Positions 33,163-44,143 are shown, numbered from the stretch's first letter. The stretch: DNA of 64,000 nucleotides from Bradyrhizobium yuanmingense (GCF_029167105.1 NZ_JARFML010000016.1:101300-165299); one strand, 5' to 3'. Notes: generated by a model from the letters alone, not told the origin. Numbers and translations are program-made.

Positions 33163-33924
33163 ATGAAGTCCGGAGCCGAACCGAACACGGCGCTCCTTCC
33201 ACGAGGCGCCGCGTTATTTGACCGCATCGATTATCGGCTCATCGAAACGCCCGAGGACAAGGACAGCCTGTATCTGATGCGCTACCGCGCCTATCTGCAG
33301 GCCGGTCTGATCGAGCCGTCACCCTCACTGCGCGTCAGCGATCGTTTCGACGAAACGCCCAACACCTGGAATTTCGGGGTCTATGTTGACGGAGAGCTTT
33401 GCAGCTCCGTCCGCATCCATCTGCTGACGTCGGAATGGCGGATGTCCTATACCACCGAGGTGTTCGGCGACATCCTGCATCCCCGCCTCGATCGCGGCGA
33501 GGTTTTTGTCGATCCGTGCCGGCTCGTTGCGGATCCCGACAAGCACCATCGCTTTCCCGAGCTGCCCTATTTGACCGTCCGCCTCGCCTTTGTCGCATGC
33601 GATCATTTCAACGCCGACACCGGCCTTGCCATGATCCGGACCGATCATCAGGCGTTCTACCGCCGCATCTTCCTGCACGAGACCATTTCGCCGGAGCCGC
33701 GGGGCTTTCCGGGCTGGCCCACCAAGAAGGCGGTCCTGATGGCGACCGACGTCCGGCGGCAGCGGGACAAGGTCTTGGCGCGCTTTCCGATCATGCGCTC
33801 CAGTGCGTTCGAGCGGCGCATGCTGTTTCAACGCAGCATCCCCCGCCAGACCGCCACGCGGCCAATTCTGCTCACCACGCCGCGGAGCCTGGATGTGGCC
33901 TCTCAAGCGCTCGGTTCGGTCTAG
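33163..33924 (+). CDS. FeeM/LuxI-like N-acyl transferase (GNAT superfamily)
   Basis: A 253-residue protein with features of the N-acyl amino acid synthase FeeM and LuxI autoinducer-synthase fold: YLMRYRAYLQAGLIEPS near residue 45 (R-x-R-A, as in R-x-x-x-F of LuxI), FDETPNTWNFGVYVDGEL, and EVFVDPCRLVADPD with its conserved acidic residues. Such enzymes take acyl chains from acyl-carrier protein and pass them to an amino acid or homoserine. The substrate here is unknown. The start was set at ATG 33163 (GAGG 6 bases upstream). It sits between a GGDEF-EAL gene and pal, with a CtrA-like site upstream. No cognate LuxR is next to it. Confidence 0.75.
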   Translation: MKSGAEPNTALLPRGAALFDRIDYRLIETPEDKDSLYLMRYRAYLQAGLIEPSPSLRVSDRFDETPNTWNFGVYVDGELCSSVRIHLLTSEWRMSYTTEVFGDILHPRLDRGEVFVDPCRLVADPDKHHRFPELPYLTVRLAFVACDHFNADTGLAMIRTDHQAFYRRIFLHETISPEPRGFPGWPTKKAVLMATDVRRQRDKVLARFPIMRSSAFERRMLFQRSIPRQTATRPILLTTPRSLDVASQALGSV

Positions 33925-34081
33925 GCGGGCGCTTCCCGGTCAATTCGGCCCAAAATTCCAGCAAGTGCCGGCTCTTTTGCCGGCCGACGCGGCTTGCCTT
34001 CACCCTCGCGCCACATTTACAACCCATTAACCATGACGGTTGCTTTTCGCTGGTTGGGGGCATTTGACCGGCTGAGGCAAG

Positions 34082-34103
34082 GTTCCGTCAAGGTTGACGG
34101 AAC
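34082..34103. promoter_or_regulatory. Perfect inverted repeat upstream of pal
   Basis: GTTCCGTCAA and TTGACGGAAC are exact complements separated by GG, 66 bases before the pal start. The right arm contains a possible -35 (TTGACG). A dimeric regulator or a hairpin in the pal leader are both possible. Confidence 0.45.
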
Positions 34104-34168
34104 GTTCGCTTAACCAACCCCCTGTAGACCGGACAGCAGTGGACTAACGTGAGCGTGGAGGCTCCGGA

Positions 34169-34657
34169 ATGAGACATCCTATGCGTATCCTCCAGGGATT
34201 GAAGCTGGCCGCGGTGCTCGCCGTCGCGCTGTCGATGGGCGCCTGCGCCAACAAGAATGCCGCGACGGATGCGATGGCCAATGCGGCGACGCCCGGCAGC
34301 CAGCAGGACTTCGTCGTCAACGTCGGCGACCGCGTGTTCTTCGAAAGCGACCAGACCGATCTGACCCCGCAGGCGATCGTGACCCTGGAGAAGCAGGCGC
34401 AGTGGCTGCAGACCTATCCGCGCTACTCCTTCACCATCGAAGGTCATGCCGACGAGCGCGGCACCCGCGAATACAACATCGCGCTCGGCGCCCGCCGTGC
34501 CCAGTCGGTGCGTTCGTTCCTCGCCTCGCGCGGCATCGACCCGAACCGCATGCGCACGATCTCCTACGGCAAGGAACGGCCGGTCGCCGTCTGTAACGAC
34601 ATCTCCTGCTGGTCGCAGAACCGCCGCGCCGTCACTGTCCTGAACGCCAGCTCCTGA
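34169..34657 (+). CDS. pal: Peptidoglycan-associated lipoprotein Pal
   Basis: A 162-residue outer-membrane lipoprotein. The signal sequence ends in the lipobox MGAC (Cys26), then a short linker and an OmpA-like domain (about 50-160). The peptidoglycan-binding motif IEGHADERGTREYNIALG is intact, with Asp and Arg that bind diaminopimelate. It connects the outer membrane to the wall and binds TolA/TolB. In most relatives it follows tolB directly; here two genes intervene and it has its own promoter region. A rho-independent terminator lies behind it. ATG 34181 is a possible alternative start. Confidence 0.95.
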   Translation: MRHPMRILQGLKLAAVLAVALSMGACANKNAATDAMANAATPGSQQDFVVNVGDRVFFESDQTDLTPQAIVTLEKQAQWLQTYPRYSFTIEGHADERGTREYNIALGARRAQSVRSFLASRGIDPNRMRTISYGKERPVAVCNDISCWSQNRRAVTVLNASS

Positions 34658-34716
34658 CGATCGGTCAGGTCCCCAGCGATCAGTCAGGCCCCGTTCAGCT
34701 TTGCAATTGGATGATG

Positions 34717-34748
34717 CCGGCGCCCTCTTGGGCGCCGGTTTCGTTTCA
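34717..34748 (+). terminator. Rho-independent terminator after pal
   Basis: CCGGCGCCC and GGGCGCCGG form a 9-bp stem with a TCTT loop, followed by TTTCGTTTC. It separates pal from cpoB. Confidence 0.88.
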
Positions 34749-34864
34749 GCATTCTGTGACTGAAAACCCCTTGGTATCAGTCACATTTTTGGCGTACTCC
34801 ACTTCAATGTGTGGCGCGTCGAGGGTTCCGTCGCAGGCCATTTCGCTTTCGTCGTCAGGGCAAG

Positions 34865-35962
34865 ATGTCATCCAGATTTAAGGCTTTTACCGGTACCGCG
34901 GCGACCGCCGCGCTGCTGGCTTTGTGCTCGCCCGCGCTTGCGCAATCGGTCTACGGGCAGTCGGATGATGCCGACCCGGAGATGCGGATCGAGCGGCTGG
35001 AGAACCGGCTGCGCCAGCTCACCGGCCAGAACGAGGAGCTGCAATATCGCAACCGCCAGCTCGAAGAGCGCCTGCGGGCGCTCGAGGGCGGCGCGCAAGG
35101 GGGGCCCGGGCAGGCACCCAACGTCGCGGCGATGCCGCCCGCGCAGATCGCACCGAGCCAGATTGCACCGGGGCAGGTCGCGCCCGGATATCGCCAGCCG
35201 CCGCAACAGCAGGCCGCGCAGCCGAGCCAGGTCGCGCCGCCGAACTACGAGCAGCCGCAGATCGCCGCGCCCGCGCCGATCGTTCAGGAGCAGCCGGCGC
35301 CCGGCGCACCCGGCACGCGCCGCCGCGGCGATGCCTTCGACCCGAGCCAGAACCCGAATGCGCCCGGTGCGCCGCGTGCGCTCGGCGGCGGACAGCAGCC
35401 GATGCCGGCGGTCACGCCTGGCGGCGGCCGCAATGCGGGCGAGCCGCTCGATCTCGCCAACACCAGCCCGCGCTACCAACAAGGTGTGCCGCCGGCCGCG
35501 CAGCCCGGCTATCCGCCGGCACAATCGGGTTATCCCGCACCGGCCGGCGGCGCTGCTTTGGCCACCCTGCCGCCGTCGGCGACGCCCCGCGATGAGTTCG
35601 ACCTCGGCATCGGCTACATGCAGCGCAAGGACTACGCGCTGGCCGAGCAGACCATGAAGAACTTCACGCAGAAATTTCCGAGCGACCCGCTGGTCGGCGA
35701 CGCGCAATACTGGCTCGGCGAGAGCTATTTCCAGCGCCAGCAATATCGCGATTCCGCCGAAGCGTTCCTCGCCGTCACCACCAAATACGAGAAATCCGCC
35801 AAGGCGCCGGATGCGCTGCTGCGGCTCGGCCAGTCGCTCGCCGCGCTGAAGGAGAAGGAGGCCGCCTGCGCCGCCTTCGGCGAGATCGGCCGCAAATATC
35901 CGCGCGCCTCCGCCGGCGTCAAGGCCACCGTCGATCGCGAGCAGAAGCGGGTGAAGTGCTGA
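34865..35962 (+). CDS. cpoB: Cell division coordinator CpoB/YbgF
   Basis: A 365-residue periplasmic protein with a signal peptide (ALLALCSPALAQS), an N-terminal coiled coil (about 38-70, IERLENRLRQLTGQNEELQ) that trimerises, a long Pro/Gln/Ala-rich linker (about 80-235) and a C-terminal TPR domain (about 245-365, with DEFDLGIGYMQRKDYALAEQ). CpoB links the Tol-Pal machine with septal peptidoglycan synthesis. The linker is much longer than in E. coli. The ATG 34865 was chosen since it starts the signal peptide; an upstream frame to 34811 is Arg-rich and not plausible. Confidence 0.92.
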   Translation: MSSRFKAFTGTAATAALLALCSPALAQSVYGQSDDADPEMRIERLENRLRQLTGQNEELQYRNRQLEERLRALEGGAQGGPGQAPNVAAMPPAQIAPSQIAPGQVAPGYRQPPQQQAAQPSQVAPPNYEQPQIAAPAPIVQEQPAPGAPGTRRRGDAFDPSQNPNAPGAPRALGGGQQPMPAVTPGGGRNAGEPLDLANTSPRYQQGVPPAAQPGYPPAQSGYPAPAGGAALATLPPSATPRDEFDLGIGYMQRKDYALAEQTMKNFTQKFPSDPLVGDAQYWLGESYFQRQQYRDSAEAFLAVTTKYEKSAKAPDALLRLGQSLAALKEKEAACAAFGEIGRKYPRASAGVKATVDREQKRVKC

Positions 35963-36026
35963 TCCGCTGACAAAGCGGATGGCGTTGCGCTAAACATTCG
36001 GTCCATCCGCGGATGATTGCAGCGTC

Positions 36027-37103
36027 ATGTCAGACGACGACGATTCACCGATCTCGGCGCGCGAAGCGAGGCGGCTCTTCGCGGGCCTGAGAGATGCCCC
36101 GGCGCTGGTGCTCGCGGTCTCCGGCGGGCCCGACTCGGTTGCCCTGATGTGGCTTGCAGCGCGCTGGCAGCGCAGCCTCGCGCGAGGCCCGCAACTCACG
36201 GTCGTCACCATTGATCACGGCCTGCGCCCGGAGGCCGCCCGCGAGGCGCGCGAGGTCAAGCGGCTCGCCGCGGCGCTCGGATTGCCGCACCGGACCCTGC
36301 GCTGGCGCGGTGAAAAGCCGAAGGCGGGGCTGCCTGCCGCCGCGCGCGAGGCCCGCTATCGCCTGCTCGCAAAGGCCGCGCGTGCCGCCGGCGCGAGCCA
36401 TGTCCTGACGGCCCACACCCGCGACGATCAGGCCGAGACCCTGTTGATGCGCCTGTTCCGCGGCAGCGGACTTGCCGGGCTCTCGGCCATGACTCCATTC
36501 ATCGAGCGCGACGGAATCGTGCTGGCGCGTCCGTTGCTCGACGTTCCGAAATCGCAGCTGATCGCGACCTTGCGGCGGGCGAGGATCGGCTTTGCCGAGG
36601 ATCCCACCAACCGGGACACCGCCTTCACACGGCCGCGGCTGCGCGCGCTGCTGCCGCTCCTCGCGGCCGAGGGCGGCGACGCCAGAAATCTGGCGCGGCT
36701 CGCGGCAAGGCTGGCGCGGGCCAATGCGGCGGTCGAGGTGCTCGCCGACGGCGCCGAGCGCTTCCTCCGCCTGCGGGATCGCGGCGATGCGCCGCAGGCG
36801 GGCGCCAGGAGCTTCGAGGCCTCGACCTTTGCCGCCCTGCCGGAGGAGGTGCGGCTGCGGCTCCTGCTGCGAGCCATCAACGCGCTCGGCCATGAAGGGC
36901 CGGCGGAACTCGGCAAGGTCGAAACCCTGATGTCGGTGCTTGATCGGGCGATCGCCGGCCCCGGTGCAGCCGCAAATGGCCGGCCGGTTCTGAAGCAGAC
37001 CCTCGCGGGAGCCTTGATCAGCCTCGCCGGCGGGCGTATCCAGATCGCGCCGGCGCCGGCCCGGCGGCGCAAGGGCAGTGAGCGCGAAAAGAGCGGATCA
37101 TGA
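36027..37103 (+). CDS. tilS: tRNA(Ile)-lysidine synthetase
   Basis: The 358-residue enzyme adds lysine to C34 of the CAU-anticodon tRNA(Ile), allowing it to read AUA. The PP-loop SGGPDS is at residues 32-37, followed by the helical N-terminal domain with TVVTIDHGLRPEA and the LTAHTRDDQAETLLMRLFRG segment. The C-terminal domains are shorter than in E. coli TilS, which is common in alphaproteobacteria. It lies between cpoB and ftsH, a conserved order in this class. Confidence 0.93.
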   Translation: MSDDDDSPISAREARRLFAGLRDAPALVLAVSGGPDSVALMWLAARWQRSLARGPQLTVVTIDHGLRPEAAREAREVKRLAAALGLPHRTLRWRGEKPKAGLPAAAREARYRLLAKAARAAGASHVLTAHTRDDQAETLLMRLFRGSGLAGLSAMTPFIERDGIVLARPLLDVPKSQLIATLRRARIGFAEDPTNRDTAFTRPRLRALLPLLAAEGGDARNLARLAARLARANAAVEVLADGAERFLRLRDRGDAPQAGARSFEASTFAALPEEVRLRLLLRAINALGHEGPAELGKVETLMSVLDRAIAGPGAAANGRPVLKQTLAGALISLAGGRIQIAPAPARRRKGSEREKSGS

Positions 37104-37197
37104 CACCGGTCAATTCGCGGCCGTACCGTCAGGCCACCTTAACCAGGCAGGAAAAACCCGGGTTCGGACGCCATGATTTCAGCGGGAATCGCGCTAA

Positions 37198-37218
37198 GAT
37201 GGGATAAATAGTCCCATC
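37198..37218. other. Hairpin in the ftsH leader
   Basis: GATGGGA at 37198-37204 pairs with TCCCATC at 37212-37218 around an AT-rich loop (TAAATAG). It lies 8 bases upstream of a likely -35 element. Confidence 0.35.
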
Positions 37219-37225
37219 TCGTTCC

Positions 37226-37254
37226 CTTGGCAGCGACCGGGGCGGCACCTAAAT
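37226..37254 (+). promoter_or_regulatory. Possible heat-shock type promoter of ftsH
   Basis: CTTGGC at 37226-37231 and CTAAAT at 37249-37254 are 17 bases apart and resemble alphaproteobacterial RpoH promoters (CTTG ... CTATAT-like). ftsH is a known RpoH target in related bacteria. The start site is about 100 bases before the gene. Confidence 0.35.
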
Positions 37255-37358
37255 TGTATGCGTCTAACGATGAGGATTCCTTGGGATTTCCTCGCATTGA
37301 CGGAATGTAACGACCCAAGGATCAGGGCCGCGATCCGCGCGACCACGAAGGAAGATCG

Positions 37359-39281
<1,923 letters not shown>

Positions 39282-39303
39282 TTCCAAGCGGCAGCTGAGA
39301 ATC

Positions 39304-39336
39304 AAAAAACGCGGCGGAAACGCCGCGTTTTTTTTG
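39304..39336 (+). terminator. Rho-independent terminator after ftsH
   Basis: AAAACGCGGCG and CGCCGCGTTTT form a perfect GC stem with a GAAA-type loop, and a run of nine T residues follows. This is the clearest terminator in the window and marks the end of the pal-tilS-ftsH region. Confidence 0.95.
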
Positions 39337-39482
39337 TTGTCCGAGCGCGCCTTCGCGAGCTGGCATTGCGCTGGCCCCTCCCGTGGGCCGTTTTGCCACA
39401 GCCATCGGGCTGGATCGGTTGCGGTGGGTCAAGAAGGAGCATCTCGACGGCGTTAGGTTCCGACTCGTCAAAGGAGGCACAC

Positions 39483-40322
39483 ATGGGTTTCAAGGATGTT
39501 CTGTTGACCCTGGCGAGCTATCCGGAGCCGACGCCGGTTTCGGTGATCGACGATGCCGTCTCGGTGGCCGCCGCCCTGGGTGCGCACCTCGCAGCCATTT
39601 CCTGCGAGGTCCATGCGGAGGTGCGCGCAAGCCTGCTCGGGGATGTCATCCTGGACATACCCGCGCTTGTTGCGCGCGAGGCCGCCAAGAGCCGCGAGAA
39701 TGCGAAAGCCCTGCTTGCCGCATTCGAAGCCTCCGCCGACAAATCCGGCGTCCGGCATGAGACCATCTTCGAGCAATGTGCAACCGCCAGCGAGGCCGCA
39801 CTGCTGGTTGACTATGCAAGGCTTCGCGATCTCACGATCATGGCGGTGCCGGACTTCCATGGTCTGGGGTACGCCGAGGAGGTGATCTTCGAATCCGGCA
39901 GGCCGACGCTGATCCTTCCCACCGGCCCGCGGTCGCGTCCGTTGCGGCTCGATGCCATCTGCGTCGCTTGGGACTTCAGCCGCACCGCTGCGCGAGCGGT
40001 TTCCGACGCACTTCCTTTGCTCGAAAGCGCAAGAAGCGTGCGCGTCGTGACTGTCACCAATGAAAAGCCCCTGGATTCCAGACATTCCGGCCGAGAGCTT
40101 GCGAAGAACCTCGCTCGTCATGGCATCGAGGTCGTGTGTGACGAGATCGATGCCGACGGCAAGCCGATCGACGATGTCCTCACATCTTACGTGTTGTCCC
40201 ACGGCATCGACGTCCTCGTGATGGGCGCGTACGGAACGCCGAGGTGGCGGGAATTCGTGCTCGGCGGCGCGACCAGGGGCCTGCTGTCCAAGCCGCCGAT
40301 CCCGATCCTGTTTTCGCATTGA
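39483..40322 (+). CDS. Tandem universal stress protein
   Basis: A 279-residue protein with two USP-like halves. The first (about 1-135) is degenerate in its ATP-binding loop. The second (about 150-279) keeps the G-x-x-G-x9-G signature in GAYGTPRWREFVLGGATRG, ending at LLSKPPIPILFSH. It probably senses or responds to stress through nucleotide binding. AAAGGAGG precedes the ATG 39483 by 6 bases, giving strong translation. It ends about 10 bases before the APC permease gene, so the two are probably co-transcribed. Confidence 0.88.
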   Translation: MGFKDVLLTLASYPEPTPVSVIDDAVSVAAALGAHLAAISCEVHAEVRASLLGDVILDIPALVAREAAKSRENAKALLAAFEASADKSGVRHETIFEQCATASEAALLVDYARLRDLTIMAVPDFHGLGYAEEVIFESGRPTLILPTGPRSRPLRLDAICVAWDFSRTAARAVSDALPLLESARSVRVVTVTNEKPLDSRHSGRELAKNLARHGIEVVCDEIDADGKPIDDVLTSYVLSHGIDVLVMGAYGTPRWREFVLGGATRGLLSKPPIPILFSH

Positions 40323-40331
40323 CGCTTGGTG

Positions 40332-41564
40332 ATGCAGGCGGTGGCGCCGCTCGGGTCTACGAAACTGGTCAGATCGCTGACGCTCACGCACGCGGTCCTC
40401 TATGGGCTCGGCGTGACGATCGGCGCCGGAATCTACGTCCTGGTGGGCGCGGCCGCTGCCCGGAGCGGAATGCATGCACCTCTGGCGTTCCTCGCTGCCG
40501 CGGTCGTGATGGGCGTGACGGCCGGGAGCTTTGCCGAACTGGGCACGCGACTGCCGGTCGCGGCGAGCGAGGCCGCCTATGTCCAGGCCGCGTTTCATCG
40601 AAAATGGCTCAGCGGTGTCACAGGGCTGCTCGTGGTGGCTGCAGCGACGATTTCGGGCGCGACCATCACCGTGGGGAGCGCCGGCTACATCAGCGTGTTC
40701 CTGCCGCTGCCTGCCAGCTGGATCATCGCCGGCGTCGTGCTCGCGATGGGAGCGATCGCCTGCCTGTCCGCGGTTCAGTCCATCAGCTTCGCCGGCTTGA
40801 TGACGGTCGTGGAGATTGGAGGATTGGTCCTCATTGTCGGAGCCGGGTTGTTTGAGGGCGACGCCCTGGTCTCCCGGCTGCCCGAACTGTTGGCTCCCCT
40901 GAACGATAAAGCGGCGTGGACCGGGATCGCACAGACGTCGCTGCTCGCCGTGTTTGCGTTCATCGGGTTCGAGCACCTCGTGAACATCTCCGAGGAAATG
41001 AAGAATCCGTCCCAAACGCTGCCTTGGGCGCTCTTCATCACCCTCGGCGTGACGGCGCTCCTCTACATGATCGTCGTCTGGGTTGCGGTGGTCGCGGTGC
41101 CCCCGGCCGAGCTCGCGCACGCCTCGGCGCCGCTAGCACTTGTCTTTCAGCGGTTGACCGGTCTTCCCCTCTCGGTATTGAGCGTCATCGCGATAGTTGC
41201 GACGGTCAACGGGATCATCGTTCACATGCTGATGATCGGACGTGTGCTGTACGGGCTTGCGGACCAAGGCAGCCTTCCGGCCTTTCTGGCCCGGGTGAAC
41301 GCCAGAACCGGCGCGCCGGTGGTTGCAACCCTCTTCGGAGTGGGCGCCATCCTGCTCCTCGCCCTCGGCGTTCCCTTGACCGGCCTGGCCGAATGGACCT
41401 CACGCTTGACGCTCGGGATCTTCGTCCTGGTCAACCTGGCGCTTCTTCGCATCAAGACGAGAGAATCCAAGCCTCCCGCCGGCGTGTTCTTCGTGCCCAT
41501 TTGGGTGCCGGTCGCAGGACTGTTCACAAGCGCCGCATTGCTCCTGATCGATCTCGTGGGATAG
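40332..41564 (+). CDS. APC-superfamily amino-acid permease
   Basis: A 410-residue transporter with about 12 predicted membrane spans. The first span contains GLGVTIGAGIYVLVG, the substrate-binding G-x-G-x-Y motif of the amino acid-polyamine-organocation family, followed by FAELGTRLPVAASEAAYVQA. The middle has ISEEMKNPSQTLPWALF. ATG 40332, GTG 40329 and TTG 40326 are all possible starts; none has a good ribosome site, which fits coupling to the stress-protein gene 10 bases upstream. Substrate unknown. Confidence 0.88.
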   Translation: MQAVAPLGSTKLVRSLTLTHAVLYGLGVTIGAGIYVLVGAAAARSGMHAPLAFLAAAVVMGVTAGSFAELGTRLPVAASEAAYVQAAFHRKWLSGVTGLLVVAAATISGATITVGSAGYISVFLPLPASWIIAGVVLAMGAIACLSAVQSISFAGLMTVVEIGGLVLIVGAGLFEGDALVSRLPELLAPLNDKAAWTGIAQTSLLAVFAFIGFEHLVNISEEMKNPSQTLPWALFITLGVTALLYMIVVWVAVVAVPPAELAHASAPLALVFQRLTGLPLSVLSVIAIVATVNGIIVHMLMIGRVLYGLADQGSLPAFLARVNARTGAPVVATLFGVGAILLLALGVPLTGLAEWTSRLTLGIFVLVNLALLRIKTRESKPPAGVFFVPIWVPVAGLFTSAALLLIDLVG

Positions 41565-41643
41565 CGCCCGCTCGCGCTTCCGCACGCGCGATCGGCGAAA
41601 CATTAAAGAACACCTTAACAATTAAGGCCTAGCTTGGCCCGCC

Positions 41644-43083
41644 ATGACTGATCAGGTCGTCTCCAGCGCGGCTCAACCGCTTTCGGCGCGTGCAGTGCTC
41701 CCTTGGGCTGTGGGGCTCGCCGTCTACGCTGTGTTGCTGGCCGTCGGCCCGAAGCTGCTCGGAGATCCCGACAGCTATTCTCACGTCGAGCTCGGGCGCT
41801 GGATCCTGGCGCATGGGACCCTGCCGACGAGTGATCCATTTTCGTTTTCGAAGCATGGCGCACCCTGGATCACGTTCGAATGGCTGTCGGAAGTCGTCTA
41901 TGCCGGAGCCTACGTCCTGTCCGGCTGGCCCGGCGTCGTCGTCGTCGCGGCAGCGGCGATCGCACTCGCCTTTGGTCTGCTCACATACTTCCTGCTGCGC
42001 GAGCTGTCGCCGACCCAGACGCTGGTCATGGTGATCGCGGCCGTCATCCTGACGGCGCCGCACATGCTGGCGCGGCCACACGTGCTCGTAATGCCCATCA
42101 TGGTGATCTGGGCGGCTGCCCTGGTGCGTTGCATGGATCATGGCAGGCCGCCACCATACTGGGCCCTGCCGCTGCTGGTCGTGTGGGGCAATCTGCACGG
42201 CAGCGGAGTGTTGGCGCTTGGCTTGATTGGACCCGTGGTGCTCGAGGCGCTGCTGCGTGAGGAGCGAAGCCAATGGCCACGCGTGCTGCTGCGCTGGGCG
42301 CCATTCACACTGCTTGCCGTCGCCGCATCCTGCCTAACGCCGCATGGGCCAGAACCGCTGCTGATGCCCATCACGACACTCGGCCTCGGTCCCGCGCTCG
42401 CCTGGATCGCAGAATGGCGGCCGCAGGATTTCAGTCGCATCGGCGGCTTCGAGCTGCTGTTGCTGGGGGGCATCTTCGCGCTCTCGCGCGGCGTCACGCT
42501 GCCGGTCGTGCGGACCCTGGTGGTGATCGGCTTGCTCCATTTCGCGCTGGCGCAGATGCGCAATGCGGATCTGCTGGCCATGCTGGCGCCGCTCTACCTC
42601 GCGGCCCCGCTGGCCCGGAGGTTCGGCGGGCCGAGCGGGAACGAGACCGACGGCTCTTCGCGCGGCTTGAACCTGGCGGCATTCGGCATCTTGGCCGCGC
42701 TGAGTGGATTGGCGCTGGCGCGCGACATCCGGCCGGCCGCCGTCATCACCCCCGAGGCGGCCGTCGCCCGTGCCGACCTCGCCAAGGCGGGGCCGCTGCT
42801 CAACGATTATTCCTTCGGCGGCTATTTGGTCTTTGCCGGCATTCCCACCTTCATCGACGGCCGCGCGGAACTGTTCGGCGGACCGTTCATCGAACGCTAC
42901 AATCGTGCCCTGGCGCTGATTGACCTCGGAGATTTTCTCAAGCTGCTCGACGACTACAAGATCAACGCGACGCTGCTTGCACCGAATACGCCCGCCACAG
43001 CGATGCTTGACCGGTTGCCGCACTGGCAGCGCGTGTACAGCGACGATGTGGCGGTCGTCCACAAGCGCCGGCAGATGCAGTAA
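41644..43083 (+). CDS. GT-C-like multi-span membrane protein, paralogue A
   Basis: The 479-residue protein has about 11 membrane spans and a C-terminal periplasmic domain with FAGIPTFIDGRAELFGG. It is clearly paralogous to the gene at 45828-47318: both share MLARPHV/HVLARPHI, NLHGSGVL/NLHGGFVL and the terminal F-DGRAEL-G motif. The overall layout, with an acidic residue in the first periplasmic loop (LGDPDSYSHVELGRW), suggests a lipid-linked sugar transferase, but no family is certain. It converges on a GT2 gene. Confidence 0.75.
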   Translation: MTDQVVSSAAQPLSARAVLPWAVGLAVYAVLLAVGPKLLGDPDSYSHVELGRWILAHGTLPTSDPFSFSKHGAPWITFEWLSEVVYAGAYVLSGWPGVVVVAAAAIALAFGLLTYFLLRELSPTQTLVMVIAAVILTAPHMLARPHVLVMPIMVIWAAALVRCMDHGRPPPYWALPLLVVWGNLHGSGVLALGLIGPVVLEALLREERSQWPRVLLRWAPFTLLAVAASCLTPHGPEPLLMPITTLGLGPALAWIAEWRPQDFSRIGGFELLLLGGIFALSRGVTLPVVRTLVVIGLLHFALAQMRNADLLAMLAPLYLAAPLARRFGGPSGNETDGSSRGLNLAAFGILAALSGLALARDIRPAAVITPEAAVARADLAKAGPLLNDYSFGGYLVFAGIPTFIDGRAELFGGPFIERYNRALALIDLGDFLKLLDDYKINATLLAPNTPATAMLDRLPHWQRVYSDDVAVVHKRRQMQ

Positions 43084-43147
43084 AGCCAGCTCGGCAGCAG
43101 CATCGAAGACGAGGTGTTGGCCTCACGTCCGAGATGATTGCGGCGGA

Positions 43148-44143
43148 TCACTCGTTGATTGCGTGCTTGGCGGGTACGGTTGCCGCCTCGTTGCGATCGA
43201 AGCCGGCTCGCTTCTGGACCACGTACAGTGGACGGCGCTTCACTTCGGCATGGATGCGGCCGACGTAAAGGCCCACGATCCCCGTCATCAGCATGTTCAT
43301 TCCACACAATAGCGAGAGCAGGACGATGGTCGAGGACCAGCCGGTCACGAGATGAGCGTCGTTGCTCAGCCACATCACGACGACCCAGCCGCCGTAGAGC
43401 AGTGCGAATGCCGAGACGGTCAATCCGCACCAGATCGCCAGGCGCAAGGGCAGATCGGAAAAGCCGAGCGCGGCGTTCATCGCGAGTCGGATCATCTTGA
43501 ACAGGGGGTACTTGGTCTCGCCCGCGGCGCGCTCGAGACGATGGAAGGTGACCTCGGCCTGGCGGAAGCCGAGCCACGCGATCATACCGCGTACGAAGCG
43601 ATCCTGCTCCGGCATCTGCCTGAGCGCGTCCAGCACCTTGCGATCGATCAGGCGGAAGTCGCCGACGTCGGCGGGGATGCCGACGGAGGACATCTTGCCG
43701 AGCAGCCGGTAGAACAGGTGTGCGGTCGCGCGCTTGAATCGGCTTTCGCCCTCGCGCGACAGGCGGCGGGCGTGGACGACGTCATTGCCTTCGTGCCATT
43801 TTGCGATCAATTGCTCGATCACTTCGGGCGGATCCTGCAAATCGGCGTCCATGACGATGATCGCCTCACCCTGCGCGGCGTCCATGCCGGCGGTGATGGC
43901 GACTTGATGGCCGAAATTCCGCGACAGGCCGATATAGCGAAAGCGGGCGTCGCGCGCGGCGAGTGCCTGTAGCACGATCGAGCTGGAATCGCTGCTGCCG
44001 TCGTCGACGAAAATCGCCTCTGCCGGCCCGTCGAGCCGGGACAGCAGGAAGTCCAGCCGGCGCAATAAAATCGGCAGGACGGCTTCCTCGTTGAAGACGG
44101 GAATGACGAGGCTGTAGCGGATCGGTCCGGAATTGGCCGCCAT
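43148..44143 (-). CDS. GT2 polyprenyl-phosphate glycosyltransferase
   Basis: The 331-residue enzyme transfers sugar from a nucleotide donor to a polyprenyl phosphate carrier. It begins SLVIPVFNEEAVLPILLRRL, has VDDGSSDSSS, the DXD-like motif MDADLQDPPE, and the acceptor-site segment RFVRGMIAWLGFRQ. Two C-terminal spans (about 240-260 and 275-300) anchor it to the membrane, as in GtrB/ArnC-type proteins. It is the last gene of a leftward three-gene set and would supply the lipid-linked sugars used by the neighbouring multi-span transferases. Confidence 0.92.
   Translation of the reverse strand: MAANSGPIRYSLVIPVFNEEAVLPILLRRLDFLLSRLDGPAEAIFVDDGSSDSSSIVLQALAARDARFRYIGLSRNFGHQVAITAGMDAAQGEAIIVMDADLQDPPEVIEQLIAKWHEGNDVVHARRLSREGESRFKRATAHLFYRLLGKMSSVGIPADVGDFRLIDRKVLDALRQMPEQDRFVRGMIAWLGFRQAEVTFHRLERAAGETKYPLFKMIRLAMNAALGFSDLPLRLAIWCGLTVSAFALLYGGWVVVMWLSNDAHLVTGWSSTIVLLSLLCGMNMLMTGIVGLYVGRIHAEVKRRPLYVVQKRAGFDRNEAATVPAKHAINE

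Noticed and set aside
41603..41630. Second CtrA-like site before the GT-C gene at 41644
   Set aside because: TTAA and TTAAC are separated by eight bases, not seven; a shifted reading gives only a half match.
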